Assembly: GCA_963721645.1 (NCBI GenBank)
Contig: CAVRJK010000002.1
Span: 2,356,001 to 2,420,000, forward strand
Source: JALZKA01 sp963721645
GTDB taxonomy: Bacteria; Actinomycetota; Thermoleophilia; Solirubrobacterales; 70-9
Length of the DNA: 64,000 bases
Direction: 5' to 3'
A model generated the notes under the pieces. It ran no database searches. It was not told where the DNA came from and saw nothing but the letters and a program-made list of their open reading frames with translations. Made by a program: the position numbers and the translations under genes. This document shows positions 56,916 to 64,000 of the stretch, piece by piece. Every line of letters starts with the position of its first letter. The stretch's first letter is position 1.

Positions 56916-57407
56916 GTGCAGCGGATGCAGATCTACGGCGTCTCGTTCGACATGGTCGGCAAGCAGCCGATCGTGCTGCTGAAGACGTCCGAGGGCAATC
57001 GTTTTCTTCCGATCTGGATCGGCCATCCGGAGGCCGCGGCGATCCTGATGAAGCTCCAGGGCGCCTCGACGCCCCGCCCGATGACGCACGACCTGCTGAT
57101 CGAGATGCTCGAGCAGCTCGACGCCAAGTGCGAGCGCGTCTCGGTCACCGAGCTCCGCGACAACACCTTCTACGCCTCGATCACGATCTCGGTCAACGGC
57201 TCAGAGATCGAGATCGACTCCCGCCCCTCGGACGCGATCGCTCTGGCCGTCCGCTGTCAGGCGCCGATCTTTGCCGCCGAGGACGTCATCGAGGAGTCGT
57301 CGATCGAGTTCGAGCACGAGGTCGAGGACACGGACGAGGTCGTCGAGAAGTTCAAGAACTTTCTCGACGAGGTCACGCCCGAGGACTTCGCAGCCGAAGA
57401 CCAGTAG
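56916..57407 (+). CDS. Bifunctional nuclease family protein (DUF151)
   Basis: 163 residues from GTG 56916 (ATG 56925 also possible). The DUF151 pattern is clear: P-I-V-L-L-K-T-S-E-G-N-R-F-L-P-I-W-I-G-H-P-E-A-A-A-I-L, R-P-M-T-H-D-L-L, F-Y-A-S-I-T-I and D-S-R-P-S-D-A-I-A-L-A-V-R. Proteins of this family have been reported to cut DNA and RNA; the tail is acidic. Its stop precedes the P450 ATG by two bases, so they are probably cotranscribed. Confidence 0.88.
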   Translation: MQRMQIYGVSFDMVGKQPIVLLKTSEGNRFLPIWIGHPEAAAILMKLQGASTPRPMTHDLLIEMLEQLDAKCERVSVTELRDNTFYASITISVNGSEIEIDSRPSDAIALAVRCQAPIFAAEDVIEESSIEFEHEVEDTDEVVEKFKNFLDEVTPEDFAAEDQ

Positions 57408-57409
57408 CC

Positions 57410-58754
57410 ATGAGGCTTCCACCCGGCCCGCGCCAACCCAGCCTGTACCAAGGAGTGGGAATGTGGACCCGGCCGATCTCCTGGCTCGAGCGAAACCGCG
57501 CCAAGTACGGCAAGCGCTTCACCGCCCGGTTTCCGTTCACCCCGCCGTTCGTGGTCATCTCCGACCCCGAGCAGGCAAAGGAGATCTTCACCGCGCCACC
57601 CGATGTGCTCATGCCCGGCGTCGGGTCGCGCGTTCTTTTGCCTCTCGTCGGCTCTAACTCGGTCCTCCTCCTGGACGGCGACCCCCATATGTCCCAGCGC
57701 AAGCTGATGCTGCCCGCCTTCCACGGGGAGCGGATGGAGCGCTTGACCGATCTGGTGACCCGCGTGACGGTCGACGAGGTCGAGGCCTGGAGCGGCGGTG
57801 AGGTCGAGCTCCACCCGCGCTTTCAGTCGCTGACGCTCGAGATAATCCTGCGCGCGGTGTTCGGCCTTGAGCCGGGCCCGCGCCTGGACGCGCTCCGCGC
57901 GTCGCTCTCCACGCTTTTGGATTACGGCGACAACCCATTGACCCTCCTGCCGCCGCCTGAGAACCCGACGCGCCTGGAGCTGACTGAGCGGGTGATCAAC
58001 GCTGTGGGCCCGATCAAGGGGTTCGTGGACCGCCGAAACGAAGTCGACGAGCTCTTGGCGGCAGAGATCGAGGAGCGCCGCAAGGCAGCTGACGAGGACT
58101 CGGACGATGTCCTCTCGATGCTCCTCGCCGCGCGCCACGAGGATGGGTCGCCCATGTCGGCGCAGGAGCTTCGCGACGAGCTCATGACCCTCCTTGTCGC
58201 CGGCCACGAAACGACGGCGTCATCGCTGGCGTGGACGCTCTCGCGCCTGGCCCGCGAGCCGCGCGTCTTGTCCCGGCTACGCGGCGAGGTCGACTCCGAA
58301 GACGGCGGTTCGTATCTCGCCGCCACGATCACGGAGAGCCTCCGCAGCCGACCGGTCGTGCCGAACACGATGCCGCGCTACGTCGCAAAGCCGGTCACCG
58401 TCGGCGGTTGGGACTACGAGCCCGGCCCCAGCCTGGTCGTGAACGCCTACCTCATCCACCACGACGCCGAGATCTACCCGGACCCCTACACGCTTCCGGC
58501 CCGAGCGCTTCCTCGACGAAAAGCCCGGCACCTACACGTGGATCCCGTTCGGCGGTGGCCGCAGGCGCTGCCTCGGCTCGAGCTTCGCGGTCCTGGAGAT
58601 GAAGGTCGTGATCGCCGAGATCGTCCGCCGCTTCGAGATCCGAGCTACTTCCGGAGAGCCCGAGTTGGCCCGCCGGCGGAACATCACGATCCGCCCTCAC
58701 ATGGGCGCAAACGTGACCCTCGGAACGAGACGGCGCCAGGCGGTCCCGGCTTAG
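57410..58754 (+). pseudogene. Cytochrome P450, interrupted by a single-base frameshift near 58493
   Basis: Frame one (57410-58492) encodes P450 residues from M-R-L-P-P-G-P through the I-helix A-G-H-E-T-T-A-S-S-L and the E-S-L-R part of the E-x-x-R motif, up to I-Y-P-D-P-Y-T. It then derails to Arg/Pro-rich sequence. The next frame from 58494 continues at once with F-R-P-E-R-F-L-D-E-K-P-G-T-Y-T-W-I-P-F-G-G-G-R-R-R-C-L-G, the heme-binding loop with its Cys, to TAG 58752. Removing one C at 58493 restores 447 codons, a normal P450. Substrate unknown. A real lesion or a sequence error; without correction the product lacks the heme ligand. Confidence 0.88.
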
Positions 58755-59288
58755 ATCGAACTGGAGCCCGTGCTTCTCACACAGCGCCGGTATCGCTTCG
58801 AAGTCGAACTCGATGCCGTACTTCAGGTCGATCGGAGCGGTCATCTGCGGCTCGAAGTCGGGCCGTGAAGTGATCTCCGCGAGTTCGTCGAAGTAGTGCT
58901 CGAAGCCTCCTGGGCAGATGATCTCCAGAATCCGGCAGGGCTCGTCGCCCGCGTTCCAGAAGGTGTGCCACTGGTCGCGAGGCTTGAACACGAAATCGCC
59001 GGTCTCGGCGAAAACCGTGTCATCACCGAGCAGCGCTCCCATGCGGCCCTCCAGGACAAACGAGTACTCATCCTCTTTCGAGTGCTTGTGAACCGGGGCG
59101 CACAGTGAGCGCGGCGGGATTGGGTGCTCGACCAGCGAGAACCCGCCGCCCGTTTCCTCGGCCCATGCCATGAAGCGCACGCCGAGGGAGGTCAGATCGA
59201 CGGCCTTGCCATCGCTGGGTCCCAGCTTCCGCGGGCCCTGGGAGGCGTCGTAGCGACGGAGATCGGATGGTGACGTGACGGGAGTCAT
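58452..59288 (-). CDS. Cupin-domain protein, C-terminal extension antisense to P450
   Basis: 278 residues. The cupin core (about 25-150) has P-V-H-K-H-S-K-E-D-E-Y-S-F-V-L-E-G-R-M-G and P-R-D-Q-W-H-T-F-W-N, with the His/Glu metal ligands. Residues to about 178 (C-E-K-H-G-L-Q-F-D) look normal. After that, ~100 residues (P-P-A-G-Q-L-G, L-Q-D-R-E-A-R-A-E-A) are antisense to the P450 3' end and have no family pattern. The natural end is probably near 58755 and may have been lost. Divergent from the TetR gene. Confidence 0.75.
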   Translation of the reverse strand: MTPVTSPSDLRRYDASQGPRKLGPSDGKAVDLTSLGVRFMAWAEETGGGFSLVEHPIPPRSLCAPVHKHSKEDEYSFVLEGRMGALLGDDTVFAETGDFVFKPRDQWHTFWNAGDEPCRILEIICPGGFEHYFDELAEITSRPDFEPQMTAPIDLKYGIEFDFEAIPALCEKHGLQFDLSRDRLAPSRSEGHVCAHVRADRDVPPAGQLGLSGSSSDLEAADDLGDHDLHLQDREARAEAAPAATAERDPRVGAGLFVEEALGPEACRGPGRSRRRGG

Positions 59289-59308
59289 TGAGGCCCTCCT
59301 GATTTCGA

Positions 59309-59324
59309 TGAACAGCAGTGTTCA
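59309..59324. promoter_or_regulatory. TetR-type operator candidate
   Basis: TGAACAGCAGTGTTCA: perfect 6-bp arms with a 4-base spacer, in the 85-bp gap between the cupin gene and the divergent TetR gene. The spacing and position fit a TetR site controlling both directions. Confidence 0.5.
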
Positions 59325-59373
59325 CGCAACGTAGCACGGTCCGGCTGCGCCTGTCAAGATTGATTGCACACCC

Positions 59374-59997
59374 ATGGCTGACGAATTGAAGAAGCGTGAG
59401 TACCGCAAGAAGGCGCGAGCCGAACAGGAGGAGGCCACGCGCGAGCGCATTGCCGCGGCCGCCGTCAAGCTCCACGGCTCGATCGGGCCTGCGCGTACGA
59501 CGGTGAGCGGGGTGGCGCAAGAGGCGGGCGTCCAGCGGGCGACCGTCTATCGGCACTTCCCGGACGAGGTCTCGCTCTTCGCGGCATGCACTGCGCATTA
59601 CTGGGCCCGGCACCCGCTGCCCGACATCGAAACGTGGAAGGCCACGCGCGACTGTGGGGAGCGCCTGCATCTCGGCCTGAGCGACTTCTACGCCTTCTTC
59701 TCCAAGAACGAGGAGATGCTCGATAAGACCAGCCGCGACGCGCATCTGGTTCCGGCCATGGACGCTCAGCGCCTGGCATTTCTGGGCTTCATCGAAGCGG
59801 CCGCGGGCATCCTCGTCGCGGGCCGACCCGAACGGGGCGCTGCGCGCCGGCGGGTGTCAGCGGCCGTCGCACACGCGCTCTCGTTTGCCACCTGGCAGTC
59901 GCTCGCGCGTGGGGAGGGCCTCTCGAACGCAGAGACGGTTGCGCTCATGACAACGATGGTCGAAGGAGCCGGCCGCGCTCGGGCCCGCGCCCTATGA
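59374..59997 (+). CDS. TetR family transcriptional regulator
   Basis: 207 residues. HTH about 20-70: T-R-E-R-I-A-A-A-A-V-K-L-H-G-S-I-G-P-A-R-T-T-V-S-G-V-A-Q-E-A-G-V and A-T-V-Y-R-H-F-P-D-E-V-S-L-F-A-A, standard TetR. The C-terminal domain is helical. It probably represses the divergent cupin gene. No co-transcribed partner; the following gap (59998-60147) contains a ribosome site GGAGGG before the PspC gene and nothing else I can name. Confidence 0.88.
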   Translation: MADELKKREYRKKARAEQEEATRERIAAAAVKLHGSIGPARTTVSGVAQEAGVQRATVYRHFPDEVSLFAACTAHYWARHPLPDIETWKATRDCGERLHLGLSDFYAFFSKNEEMLDKTSRDAHLVPAMDAQRLAFLGFIEAAAGILVAGRPERGAARRRVSAAVAHALSFATWQSLARGEGLSNAETVALMTTMVEGAGRARARAL

Positions 59998-60147
59998 CCG
60001 CGGGTACGTCCAGGGGTCCCTAAGGGTCATCCCCAATAGACAGGGCCCTCGCGCTGCGGGAGCCTGCCTCCATCAACCAAGGAGCAACGCAGCACCTGCT
60101 TCTCGCGCCGCCGCTCGGCGACGCGCCAACATCTATGGAGGGAACAC

Positions 60148-61113
60148 ATGACTGACCAGGACACCACCCAACAACTGCCGGCCCCGGAGCCGCCGACGGA
60201 GGTGCAGCCCGAGCGCCCCAGACGACTCGTCCGCTCGCGCTCGGACCGGATGCTCGGCGGCGTCGCCGGCGGGCTCGGCGACTACTTCCGAGTCGACCCG
60301 GTGATCTTTCGGATCGGGTTCGGCGTGACGCTGTTCTTCGGCGGCCTGGGAGCACTTTTGTATTTGGCGCTCTTGATCTTCGTCCCGTCCGAGCAGTCCG
60401 ACGGCACGCCGGCGAGGGCCCGCACGTTCGGGCGTGTCGTGCTCTTAGGCCTGGTGGCGATCGCGGGCCTAATCGGCATGTTCGTTATGGGAATCGGGGC
60501 CGCGTGGGCCGCCGCGACCGGCAGCGGCGTAGTCGTGGCCCTGGTCGTGATCCTGATCGGCGTCGCGCTCGTCGCGGCCGCGTTCAACGGCGGTGCGCGT
60601 TGGCTGATCCTGCCCGCCCTGGCCCTGGCGATCCCGCTCGGCACGGTCGCAGCTGCCGACATCCGGTTCAAGGGCGGGATCGGCGAGACAACCCACAGCC
60701 CGCAGACGGTCAGAGCGATCCCTGACGGCGGCTACGAGTTCGGCATCGGCGATCAGCGAATCGACCTGCGCGATCTCGACTGGAAGAAGAAGAGCGTTAT
60801 CGAAGTCGAGGCCGACCAGGGTGTCGGTCGCATGCTGATCCTCGTACCCGAGGACGTCTGTGTCGACGGCGACATCGATGCCGACTACGGCGTCGTCGAG
60901 GTCGCTGGCAGCGAGACCTCGGAGTCGCTCACATCCGGATACAGCGCCACCCCCAGGCTCGACCTCGACGCGCACATCGACGCCGGCAAGATCGAAGTTG
61001 TCAACGACGACGACGCCGATATCGACCGTGACGATTTCGACGGCCGCAACGACATCGCGCGGGACGAGCTGAGAGACAGGATGGAGAGCGCCTGTGCCCA
61101 AGCGGCGCGTTGA
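60148..61113 (+). CDS. PspC-domain membrane protein
   Basis: 321 residues. A PspC domain (about 28-90) is clear: L-V-R-S-R-S-D-R-M-L-G-G-V-A-G-G-L-G-D-Y-F-R-V-D-P-V-I-F-R. Two further helices (about 96-150) follow, and a C-terminal beta-rich part (about 185-300) with repeated G-x-G-x-x-x-D patterns, like the LiaF/toastrack type found beside histidine kinases. It overlaps the kinase gene by 20 bases, so it likely acts as membrane-stress input for it. Confidence 0.85.
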   Translation: MTDQDTTQQLPAPEPPTEVQPERPRRLVRSRSDRMLGGVAGGLGDYFRVDPVIFRIGFGVTLFFGGLGALLYLALLIFVPSEQSDGTPARARTFGRVVLLGLVAIAGLIGMFVMGIGAAWAAATGSGVVVALVVILIGVALVAAAFNGGARWLILPALALAIPLGTVAAADIRFKGGIGETTHSPQTVRAIPDGGYEFGIGDQRIDLRDLDWKKKSVIEVEADQGVGRMLILVPEDVCVDGDIDADYGVVEVAGSETSESLTSGYSATPRLDLDAHIDAGKIEVVNDDDADIDRDDFDGRNDIARDELRDRMESACAQAAR

Positions 61114-62131
61114 CGCCCTCTCATTGGGAGCCGGCCTCGGTCTGATTGCGACCGGGGTCGTGCTCCTCGCCGACCAGGACGGCGCCATTGACCTCTCGTT
61201 CGGTCTCTTCGGCGCTGTCCTCGCGGCGTTTTTTGCGATCACGGGAATCGCGCTCTTGTGGCGAAAGCCCCGCGAGCCAGAGGTCATAGCTGCGCCCACC
61301 GCCTCCGAGACGCTGACCAAGCCCACGGAGTTGCAAGCGCCTTCGCCGGAGCGCGATCGCCTGCGTGACCTTTACCGCGGCGGCTTTGGCATCGCCTTGA
61401 TCGGAGGCGCGGCGCTGATCGTCCTCTCGCGCACAGGCGCACTCGACAGCCTGGGCGACACGGTGATGACGATCGTGATCGTCATCCTTGCGCTCGCGCT
61501 GGTCCTCGCCCCGTTCTGGTGGCGGCTCGGGCGGAACCTCGCGGCGGAGCGCTCAGAGCGGATCCGCTCGCAGGAGCGCTCCGAGATGGCCGCCCACATC
61601 CACGACTCGGTCCTTCAGACGCTCACCCTCGTTCAAAAGCACGCCGACGACCCGCGCGCGGTCGCGCAGCTCGCTCGCGCCCAGGAGCGCGAGCTTCGCG
61701 GCTGGCTCTTCACCGGCGACCGCGCACCGGCATCGGCGAGCCTTGCCGCGGCGCTCGAGGAGGCCGCAGCCGAGGTGGAGGAGGCGCACAAGGTGCCGAT
61801 CGAGGTCGTGGCGGTTGGAGACGCGCCGGTCGGCGACTCGGCCAACGCTCTCGTCGCCGCGGCTCGCGAGGCGATGGTGAACGCCGCGAAGTTCGCACCC
61901 GACGCCGGCGACGTCGCCGTGTACGCGGAGCTGAGCGACTCGCGCTCGCAGGTCTTCGTCCGCGACCGTGGCGATGGATTCGACCCGGACGCGATCCCCG
62001 ACGACCGCCGCGGAGTCAGGGAGTCCATCATCGGCCGCATGGAGCGCATCGGCGGCAACGCACGCATCCGCTCGGGCGAGGGCGGCACCGAGGTAGAGCT
62101 TTCGATCGACACGCGAGGCACCCCCCGATGA
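61094..62131 (+). CDS. Sensor histidine kinase (HisKA_3 family)
   Basis: 345 residues from GTG. Four helices (about 8-55 and 97-141) precede the dimerisation helix E-M-A-A-H-I-H-D-S-V-L-Q-T-L, with phosphoacceptor His170. The ATPase part has A-R-E-A-M-V-N-A-A-K-F-A (N box) and R-D-R-G-D-G-F-D and G-G-T-E-V-E-L. A signal domain is not visible, so the input probably comes from the PspC protein. It overlaps the response-regulator gene by four bases. Confidence 0.9.
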   Translation: MPKRRVDALSLGAGLGLIATGVVLLADQDGAIDLSFGLFGAVLAAFFAITGIALLWRKPREPEVIAAPTASETLTKPTELQAPSPERDRLRDLYRGGFGIALIGGAALIVLSRTGALDSLGDTVMTIVIVILALALVLAPFWWRLGRNLAAERSERIRSQERSEMAAHIHDSVLQTLTLVQKHADDPRAVAQLARAQERELRGWLFTGDRAPASASLAAALEEAAAEVEEAHKVPIEVVAVGDAPVGDSANALVAAAREAMVNAAKFAPDAGDVAVYAELSDSRSQVFVRDRGDGFDPDAIPDDRRGVRESIIGRMERIGGNARIRSGEGGTEVELSIDTRGTPR

Positions 62132-62814
62132 GCGAAAGTCCCACGCTCCACACAGGAGGGGGCAGCGCGGGACGTCTGCCGTCGGTGGTGATCGTCGATG
62201 ACCACGCGCTCTTTCGCTCGGGCGTGCGTGCAGAGCTCGAGGGTCTGGTCGAGGTCCTGGGCGACGTGGGCTCGGTTGAAGAGGCGGTGCGGCTGATCTC
62301 AGATGCGAAGCCCGACGTGGTCCTTCTCGACGTCCATATGCCCGGCGGGGGAGGGGTCGAGGTCATCCGCCGAGTCGCCGAGAGCGCTCCGGCGCAGCAG
62401 TTCCTGGCGCTCTCGGTTTCCGACGCCGCCGAAGACGTGATCGCCGTCGTGCGGGCAGGCGCCCGCGGCTACGTGACCAAGACGATCTCGGGCGCCGAGC
62501 TTGCCGAGGCCGTCACCCGAGTGCGAGGCGGCGACGCCGTCTTCTCGCCGCGTCTAGCCGGCTTCGTGCTCGACGCCTTCGCCGGACAGATCACCGAGGC
62601 CGAGGCAGACCCCGAGCTCGACCAGCTGACGCTCCGCGAGCGCGAGGTCCTGCGCCTGATCGCGCGCGGCTACCTCTACAAGGAGATCGCCCTCGAGCTT
62701 TCGATCTCACCCAAGACGGTCGAAGCCCACGTCTCCGCCGTCCTTCGAAAGCTCCAGCTCTCGAACCGCCACGAGCTCAGCCGCTGGGCGGTCGAGCGCC
62801 GCCTAGTGGACTAG
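62128..62814 (+). CDS. NarL/LuxR-family response regulator
   Basis: 228 residues from ATG 62128. Receiver domain with Asp24/Asp25 and phospho-acceptor Asp68 (V-V-L-L-D-V-H-M-P-G), then Lys near T-K-T-I-S-G. LuxR-type HTH about 165-220: L-T-L-R-E-R-E-V-L-R-L-I-A-R-G-Y-L-Y-K-E-I-A, S-P-K-T-V-E-A-H-V. Partner of the histidine kinase. Probable function: response to envelope stress, inferred from the PspC gene. A repeat follows 30 bases after the stop. Confidence 0.93.
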   Translation: MSESPTLHTGGGSAGRLPSVVIVDDHALFRSGVRAELEGLVEVLGDVGSVEEAVRLISDAKPDVVLLDVHMPGGGGVEVIRRVAESAPAQQFLALSVSDAAEDVIAVVRAGARGYVTKTISGAELAEAVTRVRGGDAVFSPRLAGFVLDAFAGQITEAEADPELDQLTLREREVLRLIARGYLYKEIALELSISPKTVEAHVSAVLRKLQLSNRHELSRWAVERRLVD

Positions 62815-62844
62815 CGCGACACCCCCAGCGCCCCCGCACCCCCC

Positions 62845-62876
62845 GAGGGGTCAGACCCCTCACACAACGCTCACAC
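62845..62876. repeat. Palindromic repeat between convergent genes
   Basis: Core GAGGGGTCAGACCCCTC with tail ACACAACGCTCACAC. The stop codon of the minus-strand PEP-mutase-like gene (62871-62873) lies in the tail. Together with the copies at 33855 and 44887 it defines the 32-base unit. Confidence 0.9.
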
Positions 62877-63647
62877 TTGCAGGATCGAGAGGTCTCCGCC
62901 GTCACGGATCGAGGCCATCGCGCTCATCGCACCGTCCATGTCAGTGCGCTTTGCGATCTCCCAGAGCCACGAACCCAGGCTGATGCGCTGAGCTCCGGCG
63001 GCGAAGATGGCCTCCACGCTCAGGCTGGGCCACGCCAGCACGTTCACCGGTTTCGAGACGGCGTCGCAGACAGCTCGGATCTCGTCCTCGTTTTGAAGGC
63101 CGGGCGCGTAAAGCACGTCGGCACCCGCCTTTTCGTAGGCCAAAAGACGCGTGATGGTGTCGTCCAGGTCGTTCACCTCTCTGAGCTGGTTCTCGGCTCG
63201 CGCCGTAAGAGTGAAAGGAAAGTCGAGCGCCCGTGCCGCCTCGACAGCGGCCTCGACGCGGGCCACCGCGTGCTCGAGACAGTAGATGACCTTGTCGTTC
63301 GGATCCCAGTCCTCGATCGATCCACCAACCGCGCCCGCCCCGGCGACGTTGGTGATGGCGAGTGCGGCCTCGGCAGGCAAGGGGCCGTAACCGTTCTCGA
63401 GGTCCATGGCGACGGGCAACTCGGTAGCGCCGTCGAGCTCTGCGGCGTGCTCGACGATCTCGTCGAGAGTGACCTCGCCGTCCTCGCGACCGAGCCTCTC
63501 GGCATAGCCGGCGCTGGTTGACGCGAGGGCTTTGAACCCGAGGTCGCGCAGCGCCTTGGCTGAAGCGACGTCCCACGGGTTCGGGAAGAGGAAGGGCTCG
63601 CCCGTATGAAGAGCCTGGAACGCCTGGGCCTTCTCGAGCTGAGTCAC
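62871..63647 (-). CDS. Isocitrate lyase / PEP mutase superfamily protein
   Basis: 258 residues from GTG, TIM-barrel fold. Family features: L-F-P-N-P-W-D-V-A-S-A-K (opening loop), A-S-T-S-A-G-Y, V-A-M-D-L-E-N-G-Y-G (metal-binding Asp), G-G-S-I-E-D-W (Glu-Asp), and A-R-A-E-N. This matches the carboxyvinyl-carboxyphosphonate phosphorylmutase/ oxaloacetase-like branch. The Lys-Lys-Cys-Gly-His loop of isocitrate lyase is absent, so it is not isocitrate lyase. Reaction unknown. Start overlaps the upstream ddl-type stop by four bases. Confidence 0.85.
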   Translation of the reverse strand: MTQLEKAQAFQALHTGEPFLFPNPWDVASAKALRDLGFKALASTSAGYAERLGREDGEVTLDEIVEHAAELDGATELPVAMDLENGYGPLPAEAALAITNVAGAGAVGGSIEDWDPNDKVIYCLEHAVARVEAAVEAARALDFPFTLTARAENQLREVNDLDDTITRLLAYEKAGADVLYAPGLQNEDEIRAVCDAVSKPVNVLAWPSLSVEAIFAAGAQRISLGSWLWEIAKRTDMDGAMSAMASIRDGGDLSILQV

Positions 63648-64000
63648 GCGGCCATCCTCGCGGCAGCCGAGGTGACGAGACGGTCGCAGAGCTCCTCGAA
63701 CCCGATTCCCGCCGCCTCGGCGGCCATGGGAAACAGCGAGGTGTCGGTGAGTCCCGGTACGGCGTTGACCTCGAGCACCTCGGGCCCGTCGTCGCCGAGC
63801 ATCAGGTCAACGCGCACGAAGCCGGCGCAGTCCAGAGCGTCCCAGGTTGCGATCGACGTCGCCGCAACGGCGGCTTCGTCCTCGCCCAGCTCAGCAGGGC
63901 ATATGAACTCGGTGCGGCCGATTTCGTAGCGAGCCTCGTACGAGTAGCGGTCCTCGTCGTTCGGGCGGATCTCGACGGCCGGGAGCGCTTCGCCGTCGAG
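63644..64000 (-). CDS. D-alanine--D-alanine ligase-type protein, C-terminal part (second copy)
   Basis: Open at the window end; 118 C-terminal residues are visible. They match the ATP-grasp end of Ddl: A-V-E-I-R-P-N-D, Y-S-Y-E-A-R-Y, F-I-C-P-A-E-L, D-A-L-D-C-A-G-F-V-R-V-D-L-M-L-G, and the metal site V-L-E-V-N-A-V-P-G-L-T-D-T-S-L-F-P. It therefore looks complete at this end and functional. Second ddl-like gene in the window besides 21912-22883; it could have another amino-acid specificity. Confidence 0.88.
   Translation of the reverse strand, partial: LDGEALPAVEIRPNDEDRYSYEARYEIGRTEFICPAELGEDEAAVAATSIATWDALDCAGFVRVDLMLGDDGPEVLEVNAVPGLTDTSLFPMAAEAAGIGFEELCDRLVTSAAARMAA

Noticed and set aside
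58485..58500. Programmed frameshift in the P450 gene
   Set aside because: No slippery run or stimulating hairpin is visible, and P450 genes are not known to use frameshifting.

Overview
The window is high-GC, gene-dense DNA from the replication-origin region of what looks like an actinobacterium-like chromosome. The supporting signs are the linked fhaA-fhaB-pstP-rodA-pbpA-pknB cluster, frequent GTG starts, 1-8 base overlaps within operons, and the gene order gyrA-gyrB-dciA-recF-dnaN-dnaA on the minus strand diverging from rpmH-rnpA-yidD-yidC-jag-rsmG-parA-parB on the plus strand. A deep-branching class such as Thermoleophilia is my guess and is not proven by the sequence. No rRNA, prophage, CRISPR array or transposase gene was seen. 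One tRNA, tRNA-Ile(GAT), is present.

Layout. 1-14.6 kb and 17.3-18.6 kb hold a surface-polysaccharide locus: four glycosyltransferases, a flippase, an O-antigen-ligase-like polymerase/ligase, a PglF/CapD-type sugar-nucleotide dehydratase, a PglC-type phosphoglycosyltransferase, a PglD-type acyltransferase, two paralogous LytR_C membrane proteins, a DedA protein and UppP, which recycles the lipid carrier. purM and a DJ-1/PfpI gene interrupt it. 18.7-31.8 kb holds three Ser/Thr kinases, two methyltransferases and the cell-wall growth and phospho-signalling cluster (ddl, pknB with four PASTA repeats, pbpA, rodA, pstP, fhaB, fhaA). 31.9-34.6 kb has a membrane protein, pheA and an HNH nuclease gene. 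34.9-49.2 kb is the replication-origin core. 49.3-64 kb is mixed: pdxH, tRNA-Ile, crcB, two TetR regulators, an alcohol dehydrogenase, a 1182-residue secreted copper-radical-oxidase-like protein, a bifunctional-nuclease gene, a frameshifted cytochrome P450, a cupin, a PspC/histidine kinase/response regulator operon, a PEP-mutase-like enzyme and the end of a second ddl-type gene.

The most unusual feature is a family of short palindromic repeats made of interchangeable half-sites (GGGGTC, GGTGCC, GGGGCC) around a central A or T. Copies lie at gene ends, where several supply the stop codon. One copy lies in frame inside rnpA and another, as a 12-bp tandem repeat, in frame inside a glycosyltransferase. 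Three conserved genes (fhaA, pheA, rsmG) have no ATG, GTG or TTG at the expected start. Two genes (gyrA tail, P450) carry apparent single-base frameshifts. These could be biology or sequence errors, and are flagged individually.
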